Below, piece by piece: positions 43,434 to 53,340 of a DNA stretch of 64,000 nt. The first letter of the stretch is position 1. Each line of letters starts with the position of its first letter. The stretch comes from JAFGLZ01 sp964622545 (lineage in GTDB: Bacteria > Planctomycetota > Phycisphaerae > UBA1845 > JAFGLZ01): NCBI GenBank assembly GCA_964622545.1, contig CAZUQM010000015.1:99345-163344 (forward strand). The letters run 5' to 3'. The translations under genes were made by a program, and so were the position numbers. The notes under the pieces are model-generated. The model did no database searches. It was not told the origin of the DNA and saw nothing but the letters and a program-made list of their open reading frames with translations.

Positions 43434-46400
43434 ATGTGGACCTCACTCATCGTTCAGCGGCGCCGGAAGCGAGGCGCGTTCGTCGCATGCGCCGTCCTGG
43501 CATTTTCACTGTCTAGCGGCGGGGCGTCCGCGGCGGTCTGGTACGTCGATGACGATGCCCCCGACGATCCCGGCCCCGGACAGGTCTCCCTGAGCGATCC
43601 GGCCGAGGACGGCTCGCAAGACCACCCCTTCGATGCGATCCAAGAGGCCGTGGACGCGGCCCAAGCCGGTGACGCGATCGCCGTCGCCCCGGGCCTCTAT
43701 CAAGGTCCGGGCAACCGCGACATCCGCTTCGCCGGCAAGGCGGTCACCCTGTTTGGTGGATCGGACCTGTCCGGGCCCTCACCCGCCCGCGCCGTCATCG
43801 ATTGCCAGGGCTCGACGTCCGACCCGCACCGCGCCTTCCTCTTCGACGGTGATGAAGGCCCCGAGACCGTCGTGGACGGTCTGGTCGTCGGCGGGGCCGT
43901 GGCCGACGGAAACGGCGGCGGCATCCTCTGTTCCGGCAGCGCCTCACCGACGATCCGAAACTGCCTCCTCGTCGCCAATAGGGCCTCGCTGGGCGGGGCG
44001 ATCTACGCCGCCGATTCCAGCGCGCCGACGGTCATCCACTGTACGGTCGTCGCCAATCACGGCCAGACAGGCGGCGGTCTCCACGGCGCCGAGACCAGCT
44101 CGCCCCTCGTGCGGAACAGCATCCTCTGGGCGAACGCCGATGACGGCGAAGACGCCCTGGCCGCCCAGGTCGCCTGCCCTCAGCAGGCCAGCGTGAGCTA
44201 CTGCTGTGTGCAGGGCTACACGGGCCAGCCCGTCTACGCGTGGGGCTTCGACGAGCCGGGACCGGCCTACGCCGAGGGCTCGGGCGGTCTGCCCGAGGCG
44301 GTCGCCACGGGCACCGTCAGCGATGTCGGCGTCCGCGGCAATGCCGTCCGCATGCCGCAAGGCGTCGATGCGTACGTCGACATGGGGTCGTTCAACCTGC
44401 CGAAGGACTCGGGCTCGATCGAGATGTGGATCAATCCCGATCCGATGACCACGCAGGATGCCTACCACACCTTCAGCAAGGGCGATGATGGCGAAGGTCC
44501 CGATACGTGGGCGGCCTCGGTGATTCTAGGCAGAAGCGGCGACCTTCAAATCATGACCGGCCTGACCAACAGCTTCCACGCCACCGAATACGGCGCGATC
44601 ACCTTCGGCGAGTGGCAGCACCTCGTCGTGGCTTGGAGCCCTTCCGGCGTGCGATTTCTCATCAACGGCCAAGTCGTCCCCAACCGAATCGAGCGCGGAC
44701 TGTTTCAGGCCGCCCAAGATCCGGCCATGCCCGTCGGCCTGGCCAAGTGGGGCGGCACCTACTATAGCGGAGCGGCCTATCGCGGCGCCGTCGATGAGCT
44801 CCGCATCTACGATCGCTCGCTCTCCGAACAAGAAGCCGCCAACGCCTACGCCGGCGGATTGACCGGTGACCCCGCCCCCGGTCTCACGCTAACCGGCGCT
44901 GGAAACCTCGGCGCCGACCCCCTCTTCGCCGACCAGACCGGCCCCGACGGCGAGGAGGCAGCCTGGCACGACAACGACTACCGCCTGCTCCCGGCTTCTC
45001 CCTGCGTCCATGCCGGCGACCCGGCGGCGGAGGTGTCCGGACAGACCGACCTGGACGGCGACCCGCGCGAGCTGCTGGGCCGTGTGGACATCGGGGCGGA
45101 CGAGGCCACGTCGCCGACCATCCTCAACATCACCCAGGGCACGCAGCACGAGACCATCCAGGCCGCCCTCGACGCCGCCGTCGACGGCGACGAGATCGTC
45201 CTCGATCCCGGCGTGTATCTCGGCCAGGGTAATCGCGACCTCACCTGGAACGGCAAGGCCGTCACGGTCCGCAGCATCGACCCCAACGACGAGTCCATCG
45301 TCGCAGCCACCGTCATCGATCCCCAACGAGAGGCCCGCGCCGCCACGTTCTCGAATGGCGAAGGACCGTCCGCCAAGCTCGCCGGTGTGACGATCCGGCA
45401 TGCCTACGCCGAGACCGGCGGAGCCATCCTCTGTGACGGAGCCAGCCCGACTATCGAGGGATGCGTCTTCACCGCCAACCTAGCTCTACGTGGCGGGGCC
45501 ATGGCGTCCGCCAACAGCGCCGAGCCGAACATCGTGCGCTGTCGGTTCGCCAGCAACGCGACCGGCCTGGGCCAGGGCGGTGCGATCCTGTGCACATCGG
45601 GCGGCGGAGCCGTCATCGCAGACTCCGATTTCAACCTCAACGCCGCGGGTCAAGGCGGCGGTGTTTTCATCGAGCAAGGCGGCTCGGCTTCGTTCCTTGC
45701 CTGCTATTTCTACCGGAATGCCGCCAGCAGCGGCGGAGCGATCTGCGTCACCGACGGCGGCAACGCTGACGTTCGATACTGCGAGTTTGTGCACAACTAC
45801 GGCTACAACGCCGGCGGAGCTATCTATCTGATCGGGGCAACGGCGTCGGTCGCGGATAGCCTGTTTCACGCCAACAACTCTGCCTACTTCGGCGCGGGCG
45901 TTTGTGTCCAGACGGCAGGCCATCTCAACATCGATCGCTCGATGATACTCTGGAACGTTGCGACGGGATCGGGCGCCGGGCTTTATGTCGCCGTCAACAG
46001 CTCAGCCGACCTCGCCAACTGCGTCCTCTACCGGAACGGCACCGACGGCGCTGTCAACGAAACCGCCCAGATCGCCAAAGAACGTCAAGAGATCGACGGC
46101 GTCATCCTCGAAGGCGAGGTCGCGATCCGCTACTCCTACATGGAGGGCTGGTCGGGTTGGCTCGGCGGCGTGGGCAACTTCGGTGGCGATCCCTTGCTGA
46201 CACCGGACGGCCACCTCCGTGCCGACTCGCCCTTGATCGACGCGGGCGATCCCGATTTCACACCGACAGCCGATAGCCTCATGGACTGGGACGGCGATGA
46301 CCGAGTCAACGGCGACCGTATCGACATCGGCTTCGACGAGTTCCACGATCAGGATGCCGACGGTCTGCCCGATTGGTGGGAGCGTGACTATTTCGGTTCG

Positions 46401-49400
46401 ACCACCGAGGCCGAGCCCGGTGCGGACGTCGACGCCGATCTGGCGAGCAACCTCCAGGAATACGAACGCTACGGCACGGATCCCAACCGGCCGCCCCTGT
46501 TCGTCGATGCCGCAAGCGGTGACGACGCCTACGACGGCCTGACCGCATCTTGGGACGGCACCCACGGCCCCAAGGCCACGATTCAAGCGGCGATCGATGC
46601 CTGCCAAGACGGCCAGACGATTCTCGCCTTGCCGGGCACATACGCGGGCGTCGGCAACCGAGAGCTGGACTTCAACGAGACAGGGCTCGCTTTGCGTTCG
46701 ATCGACGGACCCGATGCCACCGTCATCGACTGCGAGTCCGAGAGCGAGGCCATCTTCCGAAACAGCATCGCCGACGCCTACTGCGCTATCGAAGGCTTCA
46801 CCTTCACCGGCGGCGCGCGAAACCGCGGCGGAGCTTTCGAACTCCAGTACGAGGCCTTGCTCTTGACCGATTGTGTCTTTGCCGGCAATCAGGCCGACAC
46901 CGAAGGTGGTGCGATGGTCCTGGACCGGATGGACGTCACGTTTGATGACGTGATCCTGGGCGAGAATACGGCGCCGGAAGACACGGCCGACGCCGCGGTG
47001 ATCGACCGAACACACGTCTACCTCGCGGGTGATCTTCGTATCGATCATGGGCGAATGGATGTCGGCTCGACCTGGTTCCACGGACCGGGCACGCTCAGGT
47101 TGGCCCAAGGCGCCGAGCTTCGCATTTCGTCCGTCGAAGGCAATCGGCCCACGGAGATCCGGAGCAACATCGACGGTCCCGGAGACGTGGTCGTCGATGC
47201 CGGGTGCCAGTTGTATCTGGGCGAACAGGCCATCCTAGACCTCCATCGACAGCCGGGCGACACCTGCGCCTACGCCCAGGGCGGCCGAGCCATCCTCAAT
47301 GGCGCCCTCGTCGCTCAGCATGAGGCCGTGGTCCGCAATACCACCATTTGTGTGAACGAAGCCTACTTCCAGAGCGGCAACCTCATTCAGTCCAACGACA
47401 TCACGCTCCTGGAAGCCTCCTCCGGCTCCGGAGGCCAGTTCTACGTCGACGGAACCAGCACGATCACCGACAACGTCATCGTCTCCGAAGGCGATCGCTA
47501 TCTCGACCTCGACCCCGATCCCCAAAGCCCGACCCGGCCGACCATCACCAACAATCAGATCAGCGTCGTGATCAAGCGGCGCGAGCCGGCCGACCAGGGT
47601 ACGCTGCTCGAACTCCGCGCCCTGGACTACGACGCCGGCACGCCCGTCAACCCCTACGCCTCAGCCGGGGCCTTCCGCTCGCCCACCAGCCCGGGCTTCA
47701 CGGCCGATCCGTCGGCCAACTGGGTGCTCGAGGCCCTCACGATCGAGACCGAGGCCAAGCTCAATCTCACCAACCGCCAGGGGTTCGTCTTCCAGCAGGA
47801 CACGACCCATCTCGAGACGGCCTATGTCAGCGAGCTGCGGCTCTATCCGAACGCCGTGCTCAACACGGCCTATCAGACCCTCTACTATGGCGACCTGGTG
47901 CTCCTGGACGAGACCGGTGCGGAGATCGAGCGAAACCCCGACCTCGCTCAGCCCCTTGCCAACGGGGCCCGTCTCGTCAACGTGCCGCTGCTCGGCTTCT
48001 CGCTCAACACGCTCAGGATGGAAGACGATACCGACTTTGAAACCCGCGTTCGAAGCCGCCTGACCAACCGGCAACCCCTGGATCCCAACGACCCGAACTA
48101 TCAGCCCATCGACCCCGGCAATCCCGAAACGCCCCTCGGCGCCATCGTTCGCAGGGATGTCGTCGTGGGCGGTGTCGAGACCGGGGTCATGGAGATGCGC
48201 ACGCTCGGGCCCGATCCGCACCCCACCGCGGACAACGTCGCCGCCAAGGCCACCTTCGATCGCGCCGGCGAGGACGCCATCACGATCACCTTCGACTACC
48301 TCTTCCTTGCCGAAGACGACGCCAACCTGCCGTTCGATCCCAACACCGAGCTGGTCGTGTCGCTGAGCGATCATTGGGACGTGGATCAGAGCGGCTTCGA
48401 GGTCGCGCGGGTCCGCCCGCCCGCCCCCGGCCGGCCCGGCTCGCTCGGCAGCGATCGGTTCGGCAGCTTCTACGCCGTCGTCCCACGCGGCGAGCTCAAC
48501 TTCTCGCGGGCCACCTACGTGCAGCTCGAGCTTCGAGGCCGGTATGCGCGATGTTACGTCGATAACTGGGACCCGATGATCCAATGCTGGGGCTTGTGCG
48601 GCAATGTGGACGGGGTGGAGGGGGTCACCATGTCCGACTACCTGGTCCTCCTCGCCGAGGTCACCGGCCAACTCACGACCCAACCCGACCGAACGTGGTG
48701 CGTCGACCTGTTCCACGACGGCTACGTCGACATCAACGACCTGCTGATCTACACCGAGGCGGCCGGAACCGGGTCGGGCTGGTGCGGCGCGCCCGCGGAA
48801 CAGCAGGCCCCGGCCGGCGGCGCCGCCGAGCCCGAAGCCGACGATCCGAACGCCCCCGCCATCCCCAACCTCGGGACCTCGCTCATCCTGGCCGGCAAGT
48901 CGCACGCCCCCTTGGACGAGAACAGCTACGTCTATGCCTACGACCCCGAGGCGGGCCCTGTGGGCAAATGGCTGCCGGGCGTGTCCGATACCGCAAGAAC
49001 GGGTCGGCTCGCCGTCGATACCTCGGGCCACCTGTTTCAGGTGCATGCGGGCCGAGGCCTGATCGACCCCTTCACCGGAGAGGTTGCTGCCGCTCCGCGG
49101 GACGACCTGAGCTGGAACGGCCACGCCGTCCACCTCGGTATCACCGAGGCGTCGGGCGGCCTGCCACTGCTCGATGTCGAGGCCCATCCGTCCGATCCCA
49201 ATCGCTTCGTCGTCATGCCCGTGCAGGTCACGCTCAACGGTACCGGCTCGCCGATCCGTGCGGCCGCCGAGATCCGGCTGGTCGACGAGGGCGGCTACGA
49301 GGTATCCGGGCTCTACTATCCTGACCCCAACACCCCCTCGAACATCATCCCGAGCGATGACGCCCTATTCGTCCTTCCCGAACCGGACTACACCGGACTG

Positions 49401-50336
49401 AGGGAGGTGGAGGTCGATCACGAGCAGCAGGTCTATGTCCTCAGCGCCGAGGCGGTGGGCGATAACGATTGGCTCATGATCTACGACGGCAAGACAGCCC
49501 CGCCCGAGATGACGCCCGTCCTGCTCAGCGACGTCCTCGAGGCACCCACGGCCATGGAGATCTCGCGATTCGACGACACCACGCTCTACCTGGCCTCGAG
49601 CTTGAACGACGCCGACGCCGGCACGACCCGGATCCACCGTTTCACCATCACCCGCGACGGCACGGGCCGCGCCACGGGCCTCGCGATGGATCCCGACGAC
49701 CCGAACCGCCCCGCTTGCGAGACCATCACCATCCAGAACATGCGGCACGTCATGAGCATCGTCGAGGACGCCGAGGGGACCGTGTGGGTGGTCGGCGTAA
49801 TGGCCCCGACCTTCGATCCCAACGGAGTGGATTATCCCGACCCCGCCGACGGCGTCTTCACGCAGCCGACGATGGCGAGCATCCCCTACGGTCAGACCGA
49901 CCCCGTCGTCGCGACCGATCTGGCCTGCGACGACCTGGCCCTGCCGCTGTCGGCCGTCTTCGTGACCTCGAGCGGAGCCGGCAGCCACACCCTGACGGTC
50001 CAATCGAACCCGCCGGCAACGGGCAACGTTCATGTCGAGCCGGGGCTCGGTGAGTTCCCAAACGGCGAAACCGTGATCCTGACCGCCGCGCCCAAGCCCT
50101 TTGCGGCCTTCCAGGGCTGGACCATCTACGAGGGCAACGCCCCCGGTGATCCCAACACCGCGGTCACCGATGCGAACAATCCGTTGACGCTGGTCATGAC
50201 CCGAGACATGTACGTCCAGGCCGACTTCATCATCGTCTGTGGAAGCGGCTTGGAGCCGATGGCGTTGCCCTTGCTCATCTGTGGTGGGGCCGTGATGTGG
50301 GTGGGCGTGATCCGTCGAAGGGGGCGACGCGCTTGA
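43434..50336 (+). CDS. giant surface protein: beta-helix repeats, LamG-like domain, dockerin-like segment, C-terminal anchor
   Basis: 2,300 residues. A signal peptide (cleavage near ASAA) is followed by three related beta-helix modules, each opening with an IQxAxDA...PGxYxGxGNR phrase (about residues 62, 565 and 1042). A LamG/concanavalin-like domain (about 310-475, with EWQHLVVAWSPSGVRFLING) sits inside the first. A dockerin-like pair with calcium-loop residues (VDGVEGVTMSDYLVLL, then FHDGYVDINDLLIYTEA) lies at about 1720-1782. The end has an InlB-like repeat (NPPATGNVHVEPGLGEFPNG), then CGSG, a membrane helix and RRRGRRA, like a sorting signal. It is likely a cell-surface adhesin or polysaccharide-binding scaffold; no catalytic site was found. 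Confidence 0.87.
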   Translation: MWTSLIVQRRRKRGAFVACAVLAFSLSSGGASAAVWYVDDDAPDDPGPGQVSLSDPAEDGSQDHPFDAIQEAVDAAQAGDAIAVAPGLYQGPGNRDIRFAGKAVTLFGGSDLSGPSPARAVIDCQGSTSDPHRAFLFDGDEGPETVVDGLVVGGAVADGNGGGILCSGSASPTIRNCLLVANRASLGGAIYAADSSAPTVIHCTVVANHGQTGGGLHGAETSSPLVRNSILWANADDGEDALAAQVACPQQASVSYCCVQGYTGQPVYAWGFDEPGPAYAEGSGGLPEAVATGTVSDVGVRGNAVRMPQGVDAYVDMGSFNLPKDSGSIEMWINPDPMTTQDAYHTFSKGDDGEGPDTWAASVILGRSGDLQIMTGLTNSFHATEYGAITFGEWQHLVVAWSPSGVRFLINGQVVPNRIERGLFQAAQDPAMPVGLAKWGGTYYSGAAYRGAVDELRIYDRSLSEQEAANAYAGGLTGDPAPGLTLTGAGNLGADPLFADQTGPDGEEAAWHDNDYRLLPASPCVHAGDPAAEVSGQTDLDGDPRELLGRVDIGADEATSPTILNITQGTQHETIQAALDAAVDGDEIVLDPGVYLGQGNRDLTWNGKAVTVRSIDPNDESIVAATVIDPQREARAATFSNGEGPSAKLAGVTIRHAYAETGGAILCDGASPTIEGCVFTANLALRGGAMASANSAEPNIVRCRFASNATGLGQGGAILCTSGGGAVIADSDFNLNAAGQGGGVFIEQGGSASFLACYFYRNAASSGGAICVTDGGNADVRYCEFVHNYGYNAGGAIYLIGATASVADSLFHANNSAYFGAGVCVQTAGHLNIDRSMILWNVATGSGAGLYVAVNSSADLANCVLYRNGTDGAVNETAQIAKERQEIDGVILEGEVAIRYSYMEGWSGWLGGVGNFGGDPLLTPDGHLRADSPLIDAGDPDFTPTADSLMDWDGDDRVNGDRIDIGFDEFHDQDADGLPDWWERDYFGSTTEAEPGADVDADLASNLQEYERYGTDPNRPPLFVDAASGDDAYDGLTASWDGTHGPKATIQAAIDACQDGQTILALPGTYAGVGNRELDFNETGLALRSIDGPDATVIDCESESEAIFRNSIADAYCAIEGFTFTGGARNRGGAFELQYEALLLTDCVFAGNQADTEGGAMVLDRMDVTFDDVILGENTAPEDTADAAVIDRTHVYLAGDLRIDHGRMDVGSTWFHGPGTLRLAQGAELRISSVEGNRPTEIRSNIDGPGDVVVDAGCQLYLGEQAILDLHRQPGDTCAYAQGGRAILNGALVAQHEAVVRNTTICVNEAYFQSGNLIQSNDITLLEASSGSGGQFYVDGTSTITDNVIVSEGDRYLDLDPDPQSPTRPTITNNQISVVIKRREPADQGTLLELRALDYDAGTPVNPYASAGAFRSPTSPGFTADPSANWVLEALTIETEAKLNLTNRQGFVFQQDTTHLETAYVSELRLYPNAVLNTAYQTLYYGDLVLLDETGAEIERNPDLAQPLANGARLVNVPLLGFSLNTLRMEDDTDFETRVRSRLTNRQPLDPNDPNYQPIDPGNPETPLGAIVRRDVVVGGVETGVMEMRTLGPDPHPTADNVAAKATFDRAGEDAITITFDYLFLAEDDANLPFDPNTELVVSLSDHWDVDQSGFEVARVRPPAPGRPGSLGSDRFGSFYAVVPRGELNFSRATYVQLELRGRYARCYVDNWDPMIQCWGLCGNVDGVEGVTMSDYLVLLAEVTGQLTTQPDRTWCVDLFHDGYVDINDLLIYTEAAGTGSGWCGAPAEQQAPAGGAAEPEADDPNAPAIPNLGTSLILAGKSHAPLDENSYVYAYDPEAGPVGKWLPGVSDTARTGRLAVDTSGHLFQVHAGRGLIDPFTGEVAAAPRDDLSWNGHAVHLGITEASGGLPLLDVEAHPSDPNRFVVMPVQVTLNGTGSPIRAAAEIRLVDEGGYEVSGLYYPDPNTPSNIIPSDDALFVLPEPDYTGLREVEVDHEQQVYVLSAEAVGDNDWLMIYDGKTAPPEMTPVLLSDVLEAPTAMEISRFDDTTLYLASSLNDADAGTTRIHRFTITRDGTGRATGLAMDPDDPNRPACETITIQNMRHVMSIVEDAEGTVWVVGVMAPTFDPNGVDYPDPADGVFTQPTMASIPYGQTDPVVATDLACDDLALPLSAVFVTSSGAGSHTLTVQSNPPATGNVHVEPGLGEFPNGETVILTAAPKPFAAFQGWTIYEGNAPGDPNTAVTDANNPLTLVMTRDMYVQADFIIVCGSGLEPMALPLLICGGAVMWVGVIRRRGRRA

Positions 50337-50363
50337 TCGCATCGCCGCCGTCAGGGGCGGGGC

Positions 50364-53021
50364 CTACAGGTCCTCGTCGAACGCGTCGTCGTACTCGAAC
50401 TCGGCGGTCTGGCCGCGCGTCACGCCGGTGTCGTTCATCGCCTCCCATTCCTCCTGCGTGACCATCACCTCGCGGGCCTGGCTGCCCTTGTACGGCCCGA
50501 CGATGCCCGCCTCGGCCATCTGATCGATGATGCGGCTCGCCCGACCGTACCCGATCGTCAGGCGCCGCTGGAGAAGGCTGACGCTGCCCCGGCCCGACTC
50601 GATGATGATGGGCACCGCCTGCTCGAAGAGCGCGTCGCGCTCGCCCCCCGACGAGCCGCCGCTCTTGCCCAGATTGATCAGCTCGGGATGGAACTCCGGC
50701 TGCGTCTGCTCCGATAGGAACGCGATGGTCTGCTTCAGCTCCTCGTCACTGACGAAGGTGCCCTGGGCGCGGACCAGCTTGCTCGTGCCCGGCGGCAGGA
50801 ACAGCATGTCGCCCTGGCCCATCAGCACCTCCCCGCCGTTCTGGTCGAGCACGATCCGCGAGTCCATTCGACTGGCCACCCGGAACGACACCCGGCAGGG
50901 CATGTTGCTCTTGACCAGACCCGTAACGACCTTCGCCTCCGGACGCTGCGTGGCCACGATGATGTGGATGCCGACGGCGCGGCTCTTCTGGGCCAGTCGC
51001 GACAGATGATGCTCCACCTCCTTGGCGGACATCATCATCAGGTCCGCGAGCTCGTCGATCATGATGATGATGTACGGCAGCGGCAGCGGGATCTTCGACC
51101 GCTCCTCGTCGCTGGCCGGCTGGAAGATCTCGTCCAACTCCTCGCGGGTCAGCGTGTTGTACGCCGCGATGTTCCGCACGCCCGCCTCGGCGAGCAGCTC
51201 GTAGCGCTCGTCCATCTTGGTCGTGGCCCAATCGAGGATCATCTCCGCCCGGCCCATGTCCGTCACGATCGGGCACATCAGGTGGGGCACGTCCTTGAAG
51301 ATGCTCATCTCGACCATCTTCGGATCGACCAGGATCATCTTGACCGTGTCCGGCCGCTGCGTCATCAGCACGCTCATCACGATGCTGTTCATGCACACGC
51401 TCTTGCCCGAGCCCGTCGTCCCGGCGATCAGCATGTGCGGCATCTTGGCCAGGTCGCTGATCAACGCGTGACCGCTGGCGTCCTTGCCCAGAAACAGCGG
51501 CAACTGCATCTTGCCGAACCGCGAGCCGGAGGCGTTGATCAGCTCCTTAAGCCGGACGTTCTCCTTGTCGACGTTCGGCACCTCGATGCCGATCGTGCTC
51601 TTGCCGGCCAGCGGCGCCACGACCCGAACGTTGGGCGCCTTCAGCGCCCGGGCGATATCGTTACTCAGGCTCGAGATCTGGCTGACCTTGATGCCCGGGC
51701 TCAGCTCCAGCTCGTACATCGTGATGACCGGACCCGTGTCGATCTCGACGACCCGGACGTCCAGGCGGAACTCCGACAGCGTCCGCTCCAGCACGACGGC
51801 CTTCTCGCGGACGACCGCCTCCTGCTGATCGCTGTAGCCGTACTCGGGCTCATCCAGGAACGTCAGCGGCGGCAGCTCGTAATCTCCGAGCTGACGGGGA
51901 TACGGCTCCACCTTGGTCTTGGGCTCCGGTCCGCGGCGAGATCGAACGATCACCTCACGCGGCTCGTCCGCCAACGAGCCCTTCAGGTCGTCCGGGTCGA
52001 GGTCCTCCTCATCGGCCTCGGCCGAATCGAGCTCGTCCTCCGCCTCGTAGGCCTCGTCGTCCTCGACGACGTCCGCTTCCTCTTGCGAGTCGACCTCGTC
52101 CCCCGCGTGATCGGTCTCGGGTTCGTCGTCGTAGTCGGCCTCGGGTGGGGTCGGTCGCGCCCGTGCCTCGTCGAAGGCCTCCGCCTCGCGTACCCCCGCG
52201 TCGCCGCGTTGCAACAGCCCGCCGAGCCTCGGAAACCGCAGCCACGCGGGGCGCCACCTGCGGGACGGTTGCTGCTCGGCGACCTCATTCTCCTCGGTCG
52301 AGCGCCGTGTCCGGGCGGCCTTCTCCTGACGCTTCGCCTCGGCGGCCTCTCGTTTGGCTTGGGCGGCGCGCTCCGCCGCGATCGCTTCACGTCGCGCGGC
52401 GGCCGCGGTCAGGGCCTGCTCCGTCCGATCCACCAGAACGTACCCGGCCGATCCGGCCAGCGCGACTGCGCGGTGACCGAACCGCCCCATCGCCCCGGGC
52501 AGTCGGATCATCAACCCCTCGGCCGCGAGCAGCAGCCCGATCGCCATGCCGCAGAGAATGATCAGCGCCGTCCCGGCCGTCGAGCAGTGTCCGCCCAGTG
52601 CGTGGACGATTGCGATGCCGACGATCCCACCGTTGCCGTGTGGCAGCGAGTCGGTCGTCCCGGGCGCGACCATCCGTACCGATGCGGCCGTGCCCGCCAC
52701 CAGAAACGCCACCCCGATCACCCGCAGCCACGGGTCGTTGATCCGACCGAACAGCATCGCCACCAAGGTCGCCACCGTCGCGAACATCACCACCACGTAC
52801 GCACCAGACCCCACCCAGTAGAACAGCTCATAGGCCAGCCACGCACCGACCTGCCCACACAAGTTGATCGGGGGCGACGGGTTCGGCCAAACCATCGTGC
52901 TGGGCGTATCGGCCGGGCTAAACGTCAGCAGGCTCAGCCAACAGAAGCCGCACGCCGCCAATAGGATCATTCGATAGCAGAGCATCAGGGCCTGCCGACG
53001 CTGTTCAGATCGTGTGACCAA
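50364..53021 (-). CDS. ftsK: DNA translocase FtsK/SpoIIIE
   Basis: 885 residues from the TTG at 53021, chosen for GGAGAGGGAC just upstream; an in-frame start at 53186 would add 55 unlikely residues. Four membrane helices (about residues 15-170) are followed by an Ala/Arg/Glu-rich helical stretch and a strongly acidic linker (about 280-370). The motor has Walker A GTTGSGKS (about 530), Walker B IIIMIDELADLMM, and the RPEAKVVTGLVKSNMPCR segment. A C-terminal winged-helix gamma domain (QAVPIIIESGRGSVSLLQRR...) reads polar DNA motifs. It moves chromosome ends through the division septum. It is convergent with the giant surface-protein gene, with only 27 bases between. Confidence 0.95.
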   Translation of the reverse strand: MVTRSEQRRQALMLCYRMILLAACGFCWLSLLTFSPADTPSTMVWPNPSPPINLCGQVGAWLAYELFYWVGSGAYVVVMFATVATLVAMLFGRINDPWLRVIGVAFLVAGTAASVRMVAPGTTDSLPHGNGGIVGIAIVHALGGHCSTAGTALIILCGMAIGLLLAAEGLMIRLPGAMGRFGHRAVALAGSAGYVLVDRTEQALTAAAARREAIAAERAAQAKREAAEAKRQEKAARTRRSTEENEVAEQQPSRRWRPAWLRFPRLGGLLQRGDAGVREAEAFDEARARPTPPEADYDDEPETDHAGDEVDSQEEADVVEDDEAYEAEDELDSAEADEEDLDPDDLKGSLADEPREVIVRSRRGPEPKTKVEPYPRQLGDYELPPLTFLDEPEYGYSDQQEAVVREKAVVLERTLSEFRLDVRVVEIDTGPVITMYELELSPGIKVSQISSLSNDIARALKAPNVRVVAPLAGKSTIGIEVPNVDKENVRLKELINASGSRFGKMQLPLFLGKDASGHALISDLAKMPHMLIAGTTGSGKSVCMNSIVMSVLMTQRPDTVKMILVDPKMVEMSIFKDVPHLMCPIVTDMGRAEMILDWATTKMDERYELLAEAGVRNIAAYNTLTREELDEIFQPASDEERSKIPLPLPYIIIMIDELADLMMMSAKEVEHHLSRLAQKSRAVGIHIIVATQRPEAKVVTGLVKSNMPCRVSFRVASRMDSRIVLDQNGGEVLMGQGDMLFLPPGTSKLVRAQGTFVSDEELKQTIAFLSEQTQPEFHPELINLGKSGGSSGGERDALFEQAVPIIIESGRGSVSLLQRRLTIGYGRASRIIDQMAEAGIVGPYKGSQAREVMVTQEEWEAMNDTGVTRGQTAEFEYDDAFDEDL

Positions 53022-53340
53022 CGGCGATGTCCCTCTCCGTGTTGAATCGCGTTGTCTGACGCGCGCGTGGGGTGGCTTCAACGGCGCCGGCGCGCACGCG
53101 TCCCTCGCTCGGGGTATGCAATCGATATCGGCCCGGCCGGGCCGAATACTCAAGCCGTTTTGGGTAGGCAACCCATTGCAGCGCAATGGACGTCAGGACT
53201 GCTAGCCGGATCGGGCCATCCGCGCGCTCGGCCCGCGGCCCGCCGGGGGCGCCAGGGGCGTCATGATGGGTCACTGCCAAGCGGGTCCGCTCCATCGGAC
53301 TCCCTGCACAGATGAGGTGCACCTGCCGATCCGTCGGCCC

